A program made the translations under genes and the position numbers. Positions 48,478 through 56,804 of a stretch of 60,446 bases of DNA are shown here, one piece after another (the stretch's first letter is position 1; each line of letters begins with the position of its first letter). Below the pieces are notes generated by a model. That model did no database searches, was not told the DNA's origin, and saw only the letters and a list, made by a program, of their open reading frames with translations. Source of the stretch: Streptomyces sp. Ru72 (GTDB lineage Bacteria; Actinomycetota; Actinomycetes; Streptomycetales; Streptomycetaceae); contig NZ_PQSR01000040.1 in assembly GCF_002920635.1 (NCBI RefSeq), positions 1-60,446 of the forward strand. Direction: 5' to 3'.

Positions 48478-49106
48478 GACTCTCCTCCCTGTGGCTCGGC
48501 GGGCTCTGCGTGGTCTGCGGGCTCCGCCTGCGCGGCGGCCAGCTTCTCGGCGGTCTTGCGGGCTGCCGCCATCTCCTTCGGCTCCTCGGCGCCCGGGTCG
48601 AGGGCGGGCGGGGCGGGCACGGTCCACATCCACTCGCGGAGCTTGTCGCGCTCGTGGGTGAGGTCGCGGATGTCGGTCTCGGCGTACTCGAACTCGGGGG
48701 ACCAGAACAGCGCGTCGAAGGGGCAGACCTCGATGCAGATACCGCAGTACATGCAGAGGGAGAAGTCGATGGCGAAGCGGTCAAGGACGTTGCGGCTGCG
48801 TTCGCGGCCGCCGGGCGCGGCGGGCGGGACCGTCTCCTTGTGGGAGTCGATGTAGATGCACCAGTCCGGGCACTCGCGGGCGCACAGCATGCAGACCGTG
48901 CAGTTCTCCTCGAACAGGCCGATGACACCGCGGCTGCGGGGCGGCAGGGCGGGCTGGGCGTCGGGGTACTGCTCGGTGACGGACTTCTTCGTCATCGTGC
49001 GGAGGGTGACGGCGAGGCCCTTGGCGAGACCGGAGCCGGGAATCGACAGGCGGGGCCGCTCGGCGGGCGTCGTTGCGGGGTGGCGGTCGGGCGACGGGCG
49101 GGACAC
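48474..49106 (-). CDS. nuoI: complex I subunit I (two 4Fe-4S)
   Basis: NuoI carries clusters N6a and N6b that pass electrons toward the quinone site. The 210-residue product has CTVCMLCARECP and CMYCGICIEVCP, both complete CxxCxxCxxxCP motifs. The C-terminal 50 residues are charged and Ala/Glu-rich. The GTG at 49106 shares one base with the nuoH stop (TAGTG). With NuoB it is one of only two Fe-S subunits encoded in this operon. Confidence 0.95.
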   Translation of the reverse strand: MSRPSPDRHPATTPAERPRLSIPGSGLAKGLAVTLRTMTKKSVTEQYPDAQPALPPRSRGVIGLFEENCTVCMLCARECPDWCIYIDSHKETVPPAAPGGRERSRNVLDRFAIDFSLCMYCGICIEVCPFDALFWSPEFEYAETDIRDLTHERDKLREWMWTVPAPPALDPGAEEPKEMAAARKTAEKLAAAQAEPADHAEPAEPQGGES

Positions 49107-50074
49107 TAGGAGATCACCACCTTGACGATGCCGGTGAGGGCGATCTGGGCGAGGGAGAGGGGGATGAGGACGGTCCAGGAGAGCTTCTGGAGCTGGTCCT
49201 CGCGCAGTCGCGGGTAGGTGACGCGCAGCCAGATGACGACGAAGGCGAGGATCGCCGTCTTCAGCAGCGTCCAGAGCCAGCCGAGGCCGTCGGCGCCCCA
49301 GGGGCCGTGCCAGCCGCCCAGGAACAGGACGGTGGTCAGTCCGCACAGGACGATGATCCCGGCGTACTCGGCGAGCAGGAACAGGGCGAAACGGAGACCG
49401 GTGTACTCGGTGTACGCACCGAAGATGATCTCCGAGTCGGCGACGGGCATGTCGAAGGGCGGGCGTTGCAGCTCGGCGAGGCCGGCGACGAAGAAGACGA
49501 TCGCGCCGACGATCTGCCAGGGCAGCCACCACCAGTGGAAGGCGTCGAGGATGCCGGGGAGCGACACGGTGCCCGCCGCCATGGCCACCGAGGCGGCCGC
49601 CAGCAGCATCGGGAGTTCGTAGGCGAGGAGCTGGGCGGCGGTGCGCAGGCCGCCGAGGAGGGAGAACTTGTTGGCGGAGGCCCAGCCGGCCATGAGGGAG
49701 CCGAGGACGCCGACGCCCATGACGGCGAGGACGAAGAAGATTCCCGCGTCGACGACCTGGCCGACGGCACCCTCGCTCGGGCCGATGGGGATGGCGAGGA
49801 GGACGAGGAGGTACGGCAGCAGGGCCACGGCGGGGGCCAGCTGGAAGATACGGCGGTCCGCGCCCGCCGGGACGACGTCCTCCTTCTGCGCGAACTTCAC
49901 GCCGTCGGCGACGAGCTGGGCCCAGCCGTGGAAGCCGCCCGCGTACATGGGGCCGAGGCGGCCCTGCATATGGGCCATGACCTTGTGCTCGGTCTGACCG
50001 ACGATCAGAGGGAAGGTGAGGAAGACGACGAACACGACGAGGAGTCGCAGGGCGACGTCGAGAGCGCCGTTCAC
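49106..50074 (-). CDS. nuoH: complex I subunit H (membrane, quinone cavity)
   Basis: NuoH anchors the peripheral arm to the membrane and forms much of the quinone chamber. The 322-residue product has eight helices. Conserved blocks are GRLGPMYAGGFHGWAQLVAD, FMGWASANKFSLLGGLR-type (MAGWASANKFSLLGGLRTAA), ELQRPPFDMPVADSE and AEYAGIIVLCGLTTVLFLGG. The GTG at 50074 overlaps the nuoC stop by 4 nt. It normally binds NuoD, which is absent from this operon. Confidence 0.95.
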   Translation of the reverse strand: MNGALDVALRLLVVFVVFLTFPLIVGQTEHKVMAHMQGRLGPMYAGGFHGWAQLVADGVKFAQKEDVVPAGADRRIFQLAPAVALLPYLLVLLAIPIGPSEGAVGQVVDAGIFFVLAVMGVGVLGSLMAGWASANKFSLLGGLRTAAQLLAYELPMLLAAASVAMAAGTVSLPGILDAFHWWWLPWQIVGAIVFFVAGLAELQRPPFDMPVADSEIIFGAYTEYTGLRFALFLLAEYAGIIVLCGLTTVLFLGGWHGPWGADGLGWLWTLLKTAILAFVVIWLRVTYPRLREDQLQKLSWTVLIPLSLAQIALTGIVKVVIS

Positions 50075-51516
50075 CGCGTGCCTCCTGGGGGGTCGTCGGG
50101 GTCGGGGGACTTCTTCGGGGACTTCGGGATCTGCTGCGCGCCGTCGCTCCGGGTGCCTCCGGGACGGGTTTCGCCACGCTGGGCTTGACCGCCGGTCGCG
50201 TCGGGCTCCGCCGCGGGAGCGGTGTCGGCTTCCGCGGCTTGGGGCGCGGGGCTCGCAGGTTCGGTCGCGGGCTGCGCCGGTTCCGTCGCGGATTCGGTCG
50301 CGGGCTGCGCCGGTTCCGTGGCGGGCTCGGTCGCGGGCTGCGCCGGTTCCGTCGCGGGCTCGGTCGCGGGCTGCGCCGGCTCCGTCGCAGGCTCGGTCGC
50401 GGGCTGCGCCGGCTCCGTCGCAGGCTCGGTCGCGGGCTGCGCCGGTTCCGTCGCGGGCTCGGTCGCGGGCTGCGCCGGGCTTTCCGGAGCGGCGGGCCCG
50501 GACTCGTCGAAGGCCGGGCGGGCGTGGTGCCAGGGGGCGTCCGAGCTGCGGGGGGCGACGCCGGGCCTCCGGGGCGTGCCCTCGGCTGCCGGACCCTCGG
50601 CGCGCTGGGAGGCCGAACCCTCCGAGACACTACGCGCACGGCGCGGACCGGCGGAAGGCGCCGCCGGCTCGGCATCGCCCTCGGCCCGTTGCGACGCCGA
50701 GCCCTGCGACGCGCTGCGGGTACGCCGTGGACCTGTCGGCGCCGTCGCCGTGTCCTCAGCCGCGCGCTGCGAGGCAGAACCCTGCGACGCGCTCCGCGCA
50801 CGCCGTGGCGGCGCCGCCGTCTCCGTGGGCTCGCCTCCCGCGGGGGCCTGGCTCGCGGAGCCCTCCGCTGCCGTGCGGGTGCGGCGTACGGGGCGTTCGC
50901 CCGCCGCTCGGCCTGCGGCGCGGGCCGGGCGGGCGGGGGCCGGAGGAAGCTGGCCCTTGAGGGGGCCCCACTCGTTCGGGTCGGGGACGCCCGGGGGCAG
51001 CATCTGGCGGCGCTTGGGGCCACCGTGGTCGGACTCGCCCGGCTCCTTCGCTCCGGGCCATGCCTTGGCGACCCGGGCCGCCAGCACGAAGTCCTTGCGC
51101 AGCGGGTGTCCCTCGAAACCCTCGGGCAGGAGCAGGTGCTCCAGCGCGGGGTGGCCCTCGAAGGTGATGCCGAACATCTCGTGGGTCTCGCGTTCGTGCC
51201 AGGCGGCGCCCGCGTAGACGTCCACGGCGGACGGCAGGACCGGGGCCCCGTGCGGGACGGTGGTACGGACGAGGAGGCGGCGGACCGGGGACAGGGCCAC
51301 CACATGGGCCGAGACGCGCAGGCCCGTGCCCGGCTCGTCGACCGCGCTCAGCCAGTCGAAGTACGTGCAGCCCAGCTCGTCGCGCGCGACCCGGAGCGCC
51401 TCGGTCCAGGCCGTCGGGGTCACGTCGACGGTCAGGACCTCGTACGACTCCTCGGCCGTGGCCTCAGGGCCGAAGAGTTCCTCGACGGACGCGGGCAGCC
51501 AGCCGACGGCGGTCAT
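50071..51516 (-). CDS. nuoC: complex I subunit C with long repetitive C-terminal tail
   Basis: NuoC is the 30-kDa peripheral subunit next to NuoD. The 481-residue product begins with an ordinary NuoC domain (residues about 25-170) containing ERETHEMFGITFEGHPALEH and LLPEGFEGHPLRKDF. The last ~280 residues are unlike NuoC. First come four degenerate copies of a 30-residue Arg/Ser-rich unit with SxSEGSASQ/RSASQGSASQRAE (about 230-350). Then come six or seven copies of an 11-residue unit ATEPATEPAQP (about 385-460). This tail is probably disordered and acidic-proline-rich. The frame is intact and the following nuoH overlaps, so the tail is translated. No NuoD domain is fused. Confidence 0.9.
   Translation of the reverse strand: MTAVGWLPASVEELFGPEATAEESYEVLTVDVTPTAWTEALRVARDELGCTYFDWLSAVDEPGTGLRVSAHVVALSPVRRLLVRTTVPHGAPVLPSAVDVYAGAAWHERETHEMFGITFEGHPALEHLLLPEGFEGHPLRKDFVLAARVAKAWPGAKEPGESDHGGPKRRQMLPPGVPDPNEWGPLKGQLPPAPARPARAAGRAAGERPVRRTRTAAEGSASQAPAGGEPTETAAPPRRARSASQGSASQRAAEDTATAPTGPRRTRSASQGSASQRAEGDAEPAAPSAGPRRARSVSEGSASQRAEGPAAEGTPRRPGVAPRSSDAPWHHARPAFDESGPAAPESPAQPATEPATEPAQPATEPATEPAQPATEPATEPAQPATEPATEPAQPATEPATEPAQPATESATEPAQPATEPASPAPQAAEADTAPAAEPDATGGQAQRGETRPGGTRSDGAQQIPKSPKKSPDPDDPPGGTR
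50259..50480 (-). repeat. 33-bp tandem repeat inside nuoC
   Basis: The core gctgcgccgg recurs at 50271, 50304, 50337, 50370, 50403, 50436 and 50469, exactly 33 bp apart. Each unit encodes the 11-residue ATEPATEPAQP. The number of copies is likely to vary between strains because 33 bp keeps the reading frame. Confidence 0.9.
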
Positions 51517-52136
51517 CGCTCCTCCCGCTGATCCGGTTCGGGCGCCGAGGACGGCGGCTGGACCAGGCCGCTCTGCAGGGCCGCGGTGGACGGCCGCGAG
51601 GACCCGTACCGCTCCCCCAGCGACTCGCGCGCGATCTTCTCCTGGAGCTTGAGGATGCCCTGGAGCAGCGCCTCGGGACGCGGCGGGCAGCCGGGGACGT
51701 ACACGTCCACCGGGATGATCTGGTCGACGCCCTTGGTGACGGAGTAGGAGTCCCAGTACGGGCCGCCGCAGTTGGAGCACGCGCCGAAGGAGATGACGTA
51801 CTTCGGCTCGGGCATCTGCTCGTAGAGGCGTTTGACGGCCGGGGCCATCTTGTCCGTGACCGTGCCCGACACCACCATCAGGTCGGCCTGGCGCGGGCCC
51901 GGCGCGAACGGGATGACGCCGAGGCGGATGAAGTCGTGGCGGGCCATGGACGCGGCGATGAACTCGATCGCGCAGCAGGCGAGGCCGAAGTTGAAGACCC
52001 AGAGCGAATAGCGGCGTCCCCAGTTCAGGATCACCTTCATCGGCTCGGGGGCGAGGCGGGCCAGTGCGCCCAGCCTCTTGGGCTCCGGAAGCAGCACGGG
52101 GCCGGTGGCCTCGGTGGTCGAGGGGTTCACGTCCAT
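51513..52136 (-). CDS. nuoB: complex I subunit B (N2 cluster)
   Basis: NuoB holds the terminal 4Fe-4S cluster N2 that reduces quinone. The 207-residue product has GLACCAIEF (tandem Cys), FGACSNCGG and VPGCPPRPEALLQGI, the four ligands. A proline/serine-rich C-terminal extension of about 30 residues follows. The ATG at 52136 overlaps nuoA by 10 nt, and its stop overlaps nuoC. NuoB normally packs on NuoD, so the missing NuoD is notable. Confidence 0.95.
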   Translation of the reverse strand: MDVNPSTTEATGPVLLPEPKRLGALARLAPEPMKVILNWGRRYSLWVFNFGLACCAIEFIAASMARHDFIRLGVIPFAPGPRQADLMVVSGTVTDKMAPAVKRLYEQMPEPKYVISFGACSNCGGPYWDSYSVTKGVDQIIPVDVYVPGCPPRPEALLQGILKLQEKIARESLGERYGSSRPSTAALQSGLVQPPSSAPEPDQREER

Positions 52137-52528
52137 GTCAGGACCCCCTTCTTGTACGCGTAGAGCAGTCCCACGGCCAGGAAGCCGAGGAAGACGAACA
52201 TCTCCACGAGGGTGGTGGCTCCGTACCGCGGATCGGCGAAGACCGTGGCCCACGGGAAGAGGAAGATCGAGTCGACAGCGAAGATCACGTACAGGAACGC
52301 GTAGACGTAGTAGCGGACCTGCGTATGGGCCCAGCCCTCGCCGACGGGGTCGACACCGCACTCGTACGTCAGCAGCTTCTCCGGCGTGGGCACGACGGGG
52401 CGCAGCAGCCGGCCCGCGCCGAAGGCGACGGCGACGAAGAGCACGCCGACGACGGCGAGCAGCCCGACTACGGAGTAGGACTGGAAGTAGTCCGCCGCCA
52501 CGACAGCGACGGCGGTCGGATGCGGCAC
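52127..52528 (-). CDS. nuoA: complex I subunit A
   Basis: NuoA is a three-helix subunit near the quinone entry. The 133-residue product has three segments and the loop KLLTYECGVDPVGEGWAHTQ with the conserved Cys that changes exposure in the deactive state. IFAVDSIFLFPWATVF and EMFVFLGFLAVGLLYAYKKG follow. The GTG at 52528 is the first gene of the operon. Its promoter candidate lies at 52597-52624. Confidence 0.95.
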   Translation of the reverse strand: MPHPTAVAVVAADYFQSYSVVGLLAVVGVLFVAVAFGAGRLLRPVVPTPEKLLTYECGVDPVGEGWAHTQVRYYVYAFLYVIFAVDSIFLFPWATVFADPRYGATTLVEMFVFLGFLAVGLLYAYKKGVLTWT

Positions 52529-52596
52529 GTCAGCCCCTCGCTCCCTGACCTCGTGACCCTGGTGAATCCTGCGATTCGACGATCTGTACGCACGGG

Positions 52597-52624
52597 AGTC
52601 TAGGCCCTGCTAAAGAGAGGGTAA
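52597..52624 (-). promoter_or_regulatory. candidate nuo operon promoter (-35 TTACCC, -10 TAGACT)
   Basis: On the minus strand TTACCC (52624-52619) and TAGACT (52602-52597) have a 16-bp spacer, about 70 nt before the nuoA GTG. The remaining gap to the sensor-kinase gene (to 52842) holds no other clear element on either strand. Confidence 0.45.
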
Positions 52625-52842
52625 GCAGCCCGTCGCACCGTGAGATGCCCTGGTACACGCATCACTCGCCGTCCGGCTCGCTTCACGTACCCAGGGCACG
52701 GCTCGGATCACCTCTCGCACCGGCCGGACCGGCGGAGGATGGGGACACCCCGAGGAAGTCCTGGCGGTCGGCTTCATGGTGCGGCGGCGCGGGGCGCGGC
52801 AGGCTGGCGGACATCACCGCACGAGGCCGGAGTCGGGGAGCC

Positions 52843-52890
52843 ATGAACGAACGGGGTCGGGGGGCCATGAACGAACGGGGTCGGGGGGCC
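52843..52890 (+). repeat. 24-bp repeat multiplying the kinase start codon
   Basis: Two exact 24-bp units carry the same ATGAACGAACGG start sequence, at 52843 and 52867, and a third ATGAAC follows at 52891. All three ATGs are in frame and each is preceded by a G-rich stretch (gtcgggg..gcc) that can act as a ribosome site. Confidence 0.8.
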
Positions 52891-54087
52891 ATGAACGTAG
52901 GCCGTACGAGCCAGGGCGTGCTGGACGGCGAGCGGCCGCCGCCCGTACGCCTGGCGCTGGAGGGGCACACCTGGCGGGAGATCGCGCATCTTCTGGCGAA
53001 CCTGCCGATGTCGCTGATCGGGTTCACCTACGTGGTCACGGTGCTGTCCACGGGTGGGGCGCTGACGGTGACGGCGATCGGTGTCCCGCTGCTCGCGGTC
53101 GGCCTGCTGGGCGCGCGGCAGCTGGGCAAGCTGGAGCGGGCGCGGGCCAGGGTGCTGCTCGGGGTGCGGGTGGAGGAGCCGACTCCGCTGCCGTTGCGCA
53201 AGAGCGGCGGGGTGGTGCAGTGGCTGTCGATGACGCTGAAGGACCCGGTGGGCTGGCGGACTCTCCTGTACGACTTCGTCCGGCTGCCCTGGGGGATCCT
53301 GAGCTTCACGGTGACCTTGACGTCATTGTTCGTGCTGTGGCCGGTTCTGCCGTTGCTCGCACGCGGGCTCAGCAATGTGGACCGGGCGATGGTGCGCGGT
53401 CTGCTGTCCCCCTCCGACGAGCTGGAGCGGCGTATCGCCGAACTGGAGTCCGACCGTGGGGTGGTGGTGGACACGGCGGCGGCCGACCTGCGGCGCATCG
53501 AGCGCGATCTGCACGACGGAGCGCAGGCGCGCCTGGTGAACCTGGCGATGGGGCTGGGCCTCGCCAAGGAGAAGCTGCTCGAGGACCCGGACGCGGCGGC
53601 GGCGATGGTCGAGGAGGCGCACGGCGAGGTCAAGCTGGCGCTGCAGGAGCTGCGGGACCTCGCCCGCGGCATCCATCCGGCGGTCCTCACCGACCGCGGC
53701 CTGGACGCCGCGCTGTCGTCGGTCGCCGCGCGCTGCACGGTGCCGGTGAAGGTGACCGTCGACCTCGGTGCGAGGCCGGCCGCGGCGATCGAGGGCATCG
53801 CCTACTTCACGGTCTCGGAGCTGTTGCAGAACGTCAGCAAGCACAGCCGGGCCAGGTCCGCCTCCGTGGAGGTGTGGCGGACGGACGAACGACTGCTCGT
53901 CCAGGTGTGGGACGACGGCCGCGGAGGCGCGCGCCTCGACAGCGGCACGGGCATGGCGGGGCTCGCGGAACGGCTGGATGCGGTCGACGGCCTGTTCGTC
54001 GTCGACTCGCCGGTGGGCGGCCCGACGACGATCACGGCGGAGCTGCCGTGGCGGGACCGCGGAGACGAGGGACGGCGGCGGAGCTAG
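52843..54087 (+). CDS. sensor histidine kinase (NarL-partner type), first of a pair
   Basis: A 414-residue kinase from the first of three tandem ATGs. Residues about 45-200 form a membrane sensor domain of the PF13796 type, with four hydrophobic segments. The dimerisation/phosphorylation motif is RRIERDLHDGAQARLVNLAM (His in DLHDG). The HATPase has SELLQNVSKHSRA (N-box) and DDGRGGARLDSGTGMAGLAE (G-box). It ends ITAELPWRD. The downstream kinase gene is a paralogue with nearly identical kinase core, and one response regulator follows. Divergent from the partial nuo operon, it may sense membrane or redox state, though no ligand can be read from the sequence. Confidence 0.88.
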   Translation: MNERGRGAMNERGRGAMNVGRTSQGVLDGERPPPVRLALEGHTWREIAHLLANLPMSLIGFTYVVTVLSTGGALTVTAIGVPLLAVGLLGARQLGKLERARARVLLGVRVEEPTPLPLRKSGGVVQWLSMTLKDPVGWRTLLYDFVRLPWGILSFTVTLTSLFVLWPVLPLLARGLSNVDRAMVRGLLSPSDELERRIAELESDRGVVVDTAAADLRRIERDLHDGAQARLVNLAMGLGLAKEKLLEDPDAAAAMVEEAHGEVKLALQELRDLARGIHPAVLTDRGLDAALSSVAARCTVPVKVTVDLGARPAAAIEGIAYFTVSELLQNVSKHSRARSASVEVWRTDERLLVQVWDDGRGGARLDSGTGMAGLAERLDAVDGLFVVDSPVGGPTTITAELPWRDRGDEGRRRS

Positions 54088-54277
54088 TGCCGCGCCCGCA
54101 GAGGGTCACCGGCTCGCGACGCCCGGCGCGGCACTGGTGGAGAGCCGGTCCCGGGCGTGCCCGGGGTGGGGAAAACCCCCGGTTGGAGACGCCGACGCGC
54201 TGCATGGCCGGGCGGGCGCGGACACAGCAGGGTGGAGGGACGAAGCGGGGTGGACGACTAGCAGAACGGACGAGCCG

Positions 54278-55627
54278 ATGGCCACGCAGTACGGGCAGGG
54301 GTACGGAGAGTGGGGCGGCCCTGGATCCCAGGGCGCCGGGGGACGGCCGCACCGGCTTCCGGTGGCGCTGCGGGCGCCGATCGAGGCGCGCAGCTGGGGC
54401 GAGTTCTGCTACGTGCTGCTGAGCCTGCCGATCGGGATCGCGATGTTCGCCTACAGCGTCACGATGTTCTCGGTCGGGGCCGGGCTGCTGGTGACGTTCC
54501 TGGGCATCCCGGTGCTCGCGGCCGCGCTCGCCGGGTGCCGTGCCTTCGGGGTGCTGGAGCGGACCCGGGCGCGGGGGCTGCTGGGGCTGGAGGTGGCCGA
54601 CCCGGAGCCGCTGCGGACGAACGGGCGCGGGGCGATGGCGTGGATGGGGGCGATGCTCAAGAGCGGGACGTCGTGGCGGCACATGCTGTACACGGTGCTG
54701 CGGTTCCCGTGGGCGGTGTTCTCGTTCTCGGTGGGGGTGAGTTTCTGGACGTGCGGGTGGGCGCTGCTGACGTATCCGCTGTGGTTCTGGGTGTTCCCGG
54801 TGTACGCCGGTCAGGGCGGGATCCAGCTGTACGGCGACGAGACACACCACGTGTACGTCGACAGCCCGTTCGAGATCACGGTGACCGCGCTGATGGGGCT
54901 GCTGATCACACTCGCCACGCCCTGGATCGTCCGGGGGCTGACGACCGTGGACCGGCTGCTGGTCCACGGGCTGCTCGGGCCGTCGCGGCTGGCGACCCGG
55001 GTGGTGGAGCTGGAGTCGGACCGCGGGGCGGTGGTGGACACGGCGGCGGCGGATCTGCGGCGCATCGAGCGCGATCTGCACGACGGGGCGCAGGCCCGGC
55101 TGGTGGCGTTGGCCATGGATCTGGGGCTGGCGAAGGAGAAGCTCGCGGAGGATCCGCAGGCGGCGGCGCGGATGGTGGAGGACGCGCACGGCGAGGTGAA
55201 GACGGCACTGCAGGAGCTGCGGGACCTGGCCCGTGGGATCCATCCGGCGGTCCTCACCGACCGCGGCCTCGACGCGGCGCTGTCGGCGGTGGCCTCGCGG
55301 TGCGCCGTGCCGGTGGAGGTGGAGGTGGACCTGCCGTCCCGGCCGGCCCCGGCGATCGAGGGGATCGCGTACTTCACGGTGTCGGAGCTGCTGCAGAACG
55401 TGAGCAAGCATGCGCGGGCGTCCCGGGCGACGGTGGATGTGTGGCGGGCCGAGGACCGGCTGCTGCTGCAGGTGTCCGACGACGGGGTCGGGGGCGCCGA
55501 CGCCTCCGGCGGCTCGGGGCTGGCGGGGCTTGCGGGACGGCTCGACGCGGTGGACGGCGTGCTGGTGGTGGATTCGCCGGTCGGGGGGCCTACGCGGGTC
55601 ACGGCCGAGTTGCCCTGGCGGGCATAG
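54278..55627 (+). CDS. sensor histidine kinase, second of a pair
   Basis: A 449-residue kinase from the ATG at 54278, with GGACGAG upstream. The sensor domain again has four hydrophobic segments, with an extra extracytoplasmic insert (QGGIQLYGDETHHVYVDSP) absent from its neighbour. The kinase core has RRIERDLHDGAQARLVALAM, SELLQNVSKHARA and DDGVGGADASGGSGLAGLAG. The core is close to the first kinase in protein and DNA, so the pair arose by tandem duplication with divergence of the sensor half. It is followed by the response regulator after 228 nt. Confidence 0.88.
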   Translation: MATQYGQGYGEWGGPGSQGAGGRPHRLPVALRAPIEARSWGEFCYVLLSLPIGIAMFAYSVTMFSVGAGLLVTFLGIPVLAAALAGCRAFGVLERTRARGLLGLEVADPEPLRTNGRGAMAWMGAMLKSGTSWRHMLYTVLRFPWAVFSFSVGVSFWTCGWALLTYPLWFWVFPVYAGQGGIQLYGDETHHVYVDSPFEITVTALMGLLITLATPWIVRGLTTVDRLLVHGLLGPSRLATRVVELESDRGAVVDTAAADLRRIERDLHDGAQARLVALAMDLGLAKEKLAEDPQAAARMVEDAHGEVKTALQELRDLARGIHPAVLTDRGLDAALSAVASRCAVPVEVEVDLPSRPAPAIEGIAYFTVSELLQNVSKHARASRATVDVWRAEDRLLLQVSDDGVGGADASGGSGLAGLAGRLDAVDGVLVVDSPVGGPTRVTAELPWRA

Positions 55628-55855
55628 CCTCCGGCGGTGCGGCACCGGATATCCGCCCCGCCCCCCACCCGTACCCTCCCCGGGAGCTCGCCCCCGGGGA
55701 GGTCCGCCGTTCCCGACCTCTGAAGCGAGCCGGGCCCACCCATCCGCCTGACACACCCCTCTTTCGCCCCCGCAGCGGCCCCGCCCAGGCCGCGATCCTG
55801 AAATGCTGGAGCCCGTGGTACGGGACGAAGACAGGTTGTGGGGGGCCGGGGGATC

Positions 55856-56527
55856 GTGGAGGACAGGGTGCGGGTCGTCATCGCCGAGGATTCTGTGCTG
55901 CTCAGGGAGGGACTGACCCGGCTGCTGACCGACCGTGGGCATGACGTCGTCGCCGGTGTCGGGGACGCGGAGGCGCTGATCGGGACCGTCACCGAGCTGG
56001 CGGACCACGGCGAGTTGCCCGATGTCGTCGTCGCCGACGTGCGGATGCCGCCGACCCACACGGACGAAGGTGTCCGGGCCGCCGTCCAGCTGCGCAGGGC
56101 GCATCCCGGACTCGGTGTGCTCGTGCTGTCGCAGTACGTGGAAGAGCGGTACGCCACCGAACTGCTGGCCGGTTCCAGTCGCGGCGTCGGCTATCTGCTC
56201 AAGGACCGGGTCGCCGAGGTGCGCGAGTTCGTGGACGCCGTCGTGCGGGTCGCCGAGGGCGGCACCGCTTTGGACCCCGAGGTGGTCGCACAGTTGCTCG
56301 GGCGCAGCCGCAAGCAGGACGTGCTGGCGGCGCTCACCCCGCGGGAGCGGGAGGTCCTCGGGCTGATGGCCGAGGGACGGACGAACTCCGCGATCGCCCG
56401 GCAGCTGGTCGTCAGCGACGGAGCCGTCGAGAAGCACGTCAGCAACATCTTCCTGAAGCTCGGTCTGTCCCCGAGTGACGGGGATCACCGGCGTGTTCTG
56501 GCCGTGCTCACCTATCTCAACTCCTGA
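55856..56527 (+). CDS. NarL/FixJ-family response regulator
   Basis: A 223-residue regulator from the GTG at 55856, preceded by GGGGG. The receiver domain has VIAEDSVLLREGL (acid pocket), the phospho-acceptor Asp in VVVADVRMPPTH, and the Lys in GYLLKDRVAEV. The C-terminal LuxR-type HTH is LTPREREVLGLMAEGRTNSA followed by VSDGAVEKHVSNIFLKLGL. It is the only receiver beside two kinases, so both probably phosphorylate it. It precedes the 2-oxoacid:ferredoxin oxidoreductase genes, which are plausible targets. Confidence 0.9.
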   Translation: MEDRVRVVIAEDSVLLREGLTRLLTDRGHDVVAGVGDAEALIGTVTELADHGELPDVVVADVRMPPTHTDEGVRAAVQLRRAHPGLGVLVLSQYVEERYATELLAGSSRGVGYLLKDRVAEVREFVDAVVRVAEGGTALDPEVVAQLLGRSRKQDVLAALTPREREVLGLMAEGRTNSAIARQLVVSDGAVEKHVSNIFLKLGLSPSDGDHRRVLAVLTYLNS

Positions 56528-56804
56528 ACAGCTGAGACTGTGTCAGGCGGCGCCGGATCCGGACACCACCGGGCTCCGGTGCCGCGTCCAGTCAGGCCCG
56601 AGGACGAGCAGGGAGCCTTTTCACGAGCAGCACCCGGGGGGCGAGGGAACGAATGATGACTAATCGGGGCGCCGGACCGTCTCACGATGGTGTCCATCAT
56701 GCGAACGGCCGAGGGAAGGCGACCCTTACCGACGTAGGGTTGATCCTGGGAGAGCCGGTGGGACGGCCGCTCCCGGACAGCCGCCTCGAGGGAGGTCCAG
56801 TTCA
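56528..56804 (+). promoter_or_regulatory. korA upstream region
   Basis: This 277-bp gap between the response regulator and the oxidoreductase contains the inverted repeat GATGGTGTCCATC (about 56684-56696) and ACCCT...AGGGT around 56722-56740, with a TAGGGT -10-like hexamer. The ribosome site GGGAGG lies about 10 nt before the GTG at 56805. No gene is seen. Either repeat could be a binding site for the adjacent regulator. Confidence 0.4.

Noticed and set aside
50259..50480. CRISPR array
   Set aside because: The units are contiguous 33-bp repeats without unique spacers and lie inside a coding frame.
50185..51531. Long plus-strand Arg/Gly-rich frames over nuoC
   Set aside because: They are the reverse reading of the nuoC repeats. 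The nuoC frame has a conserved domain and operon overlaps.
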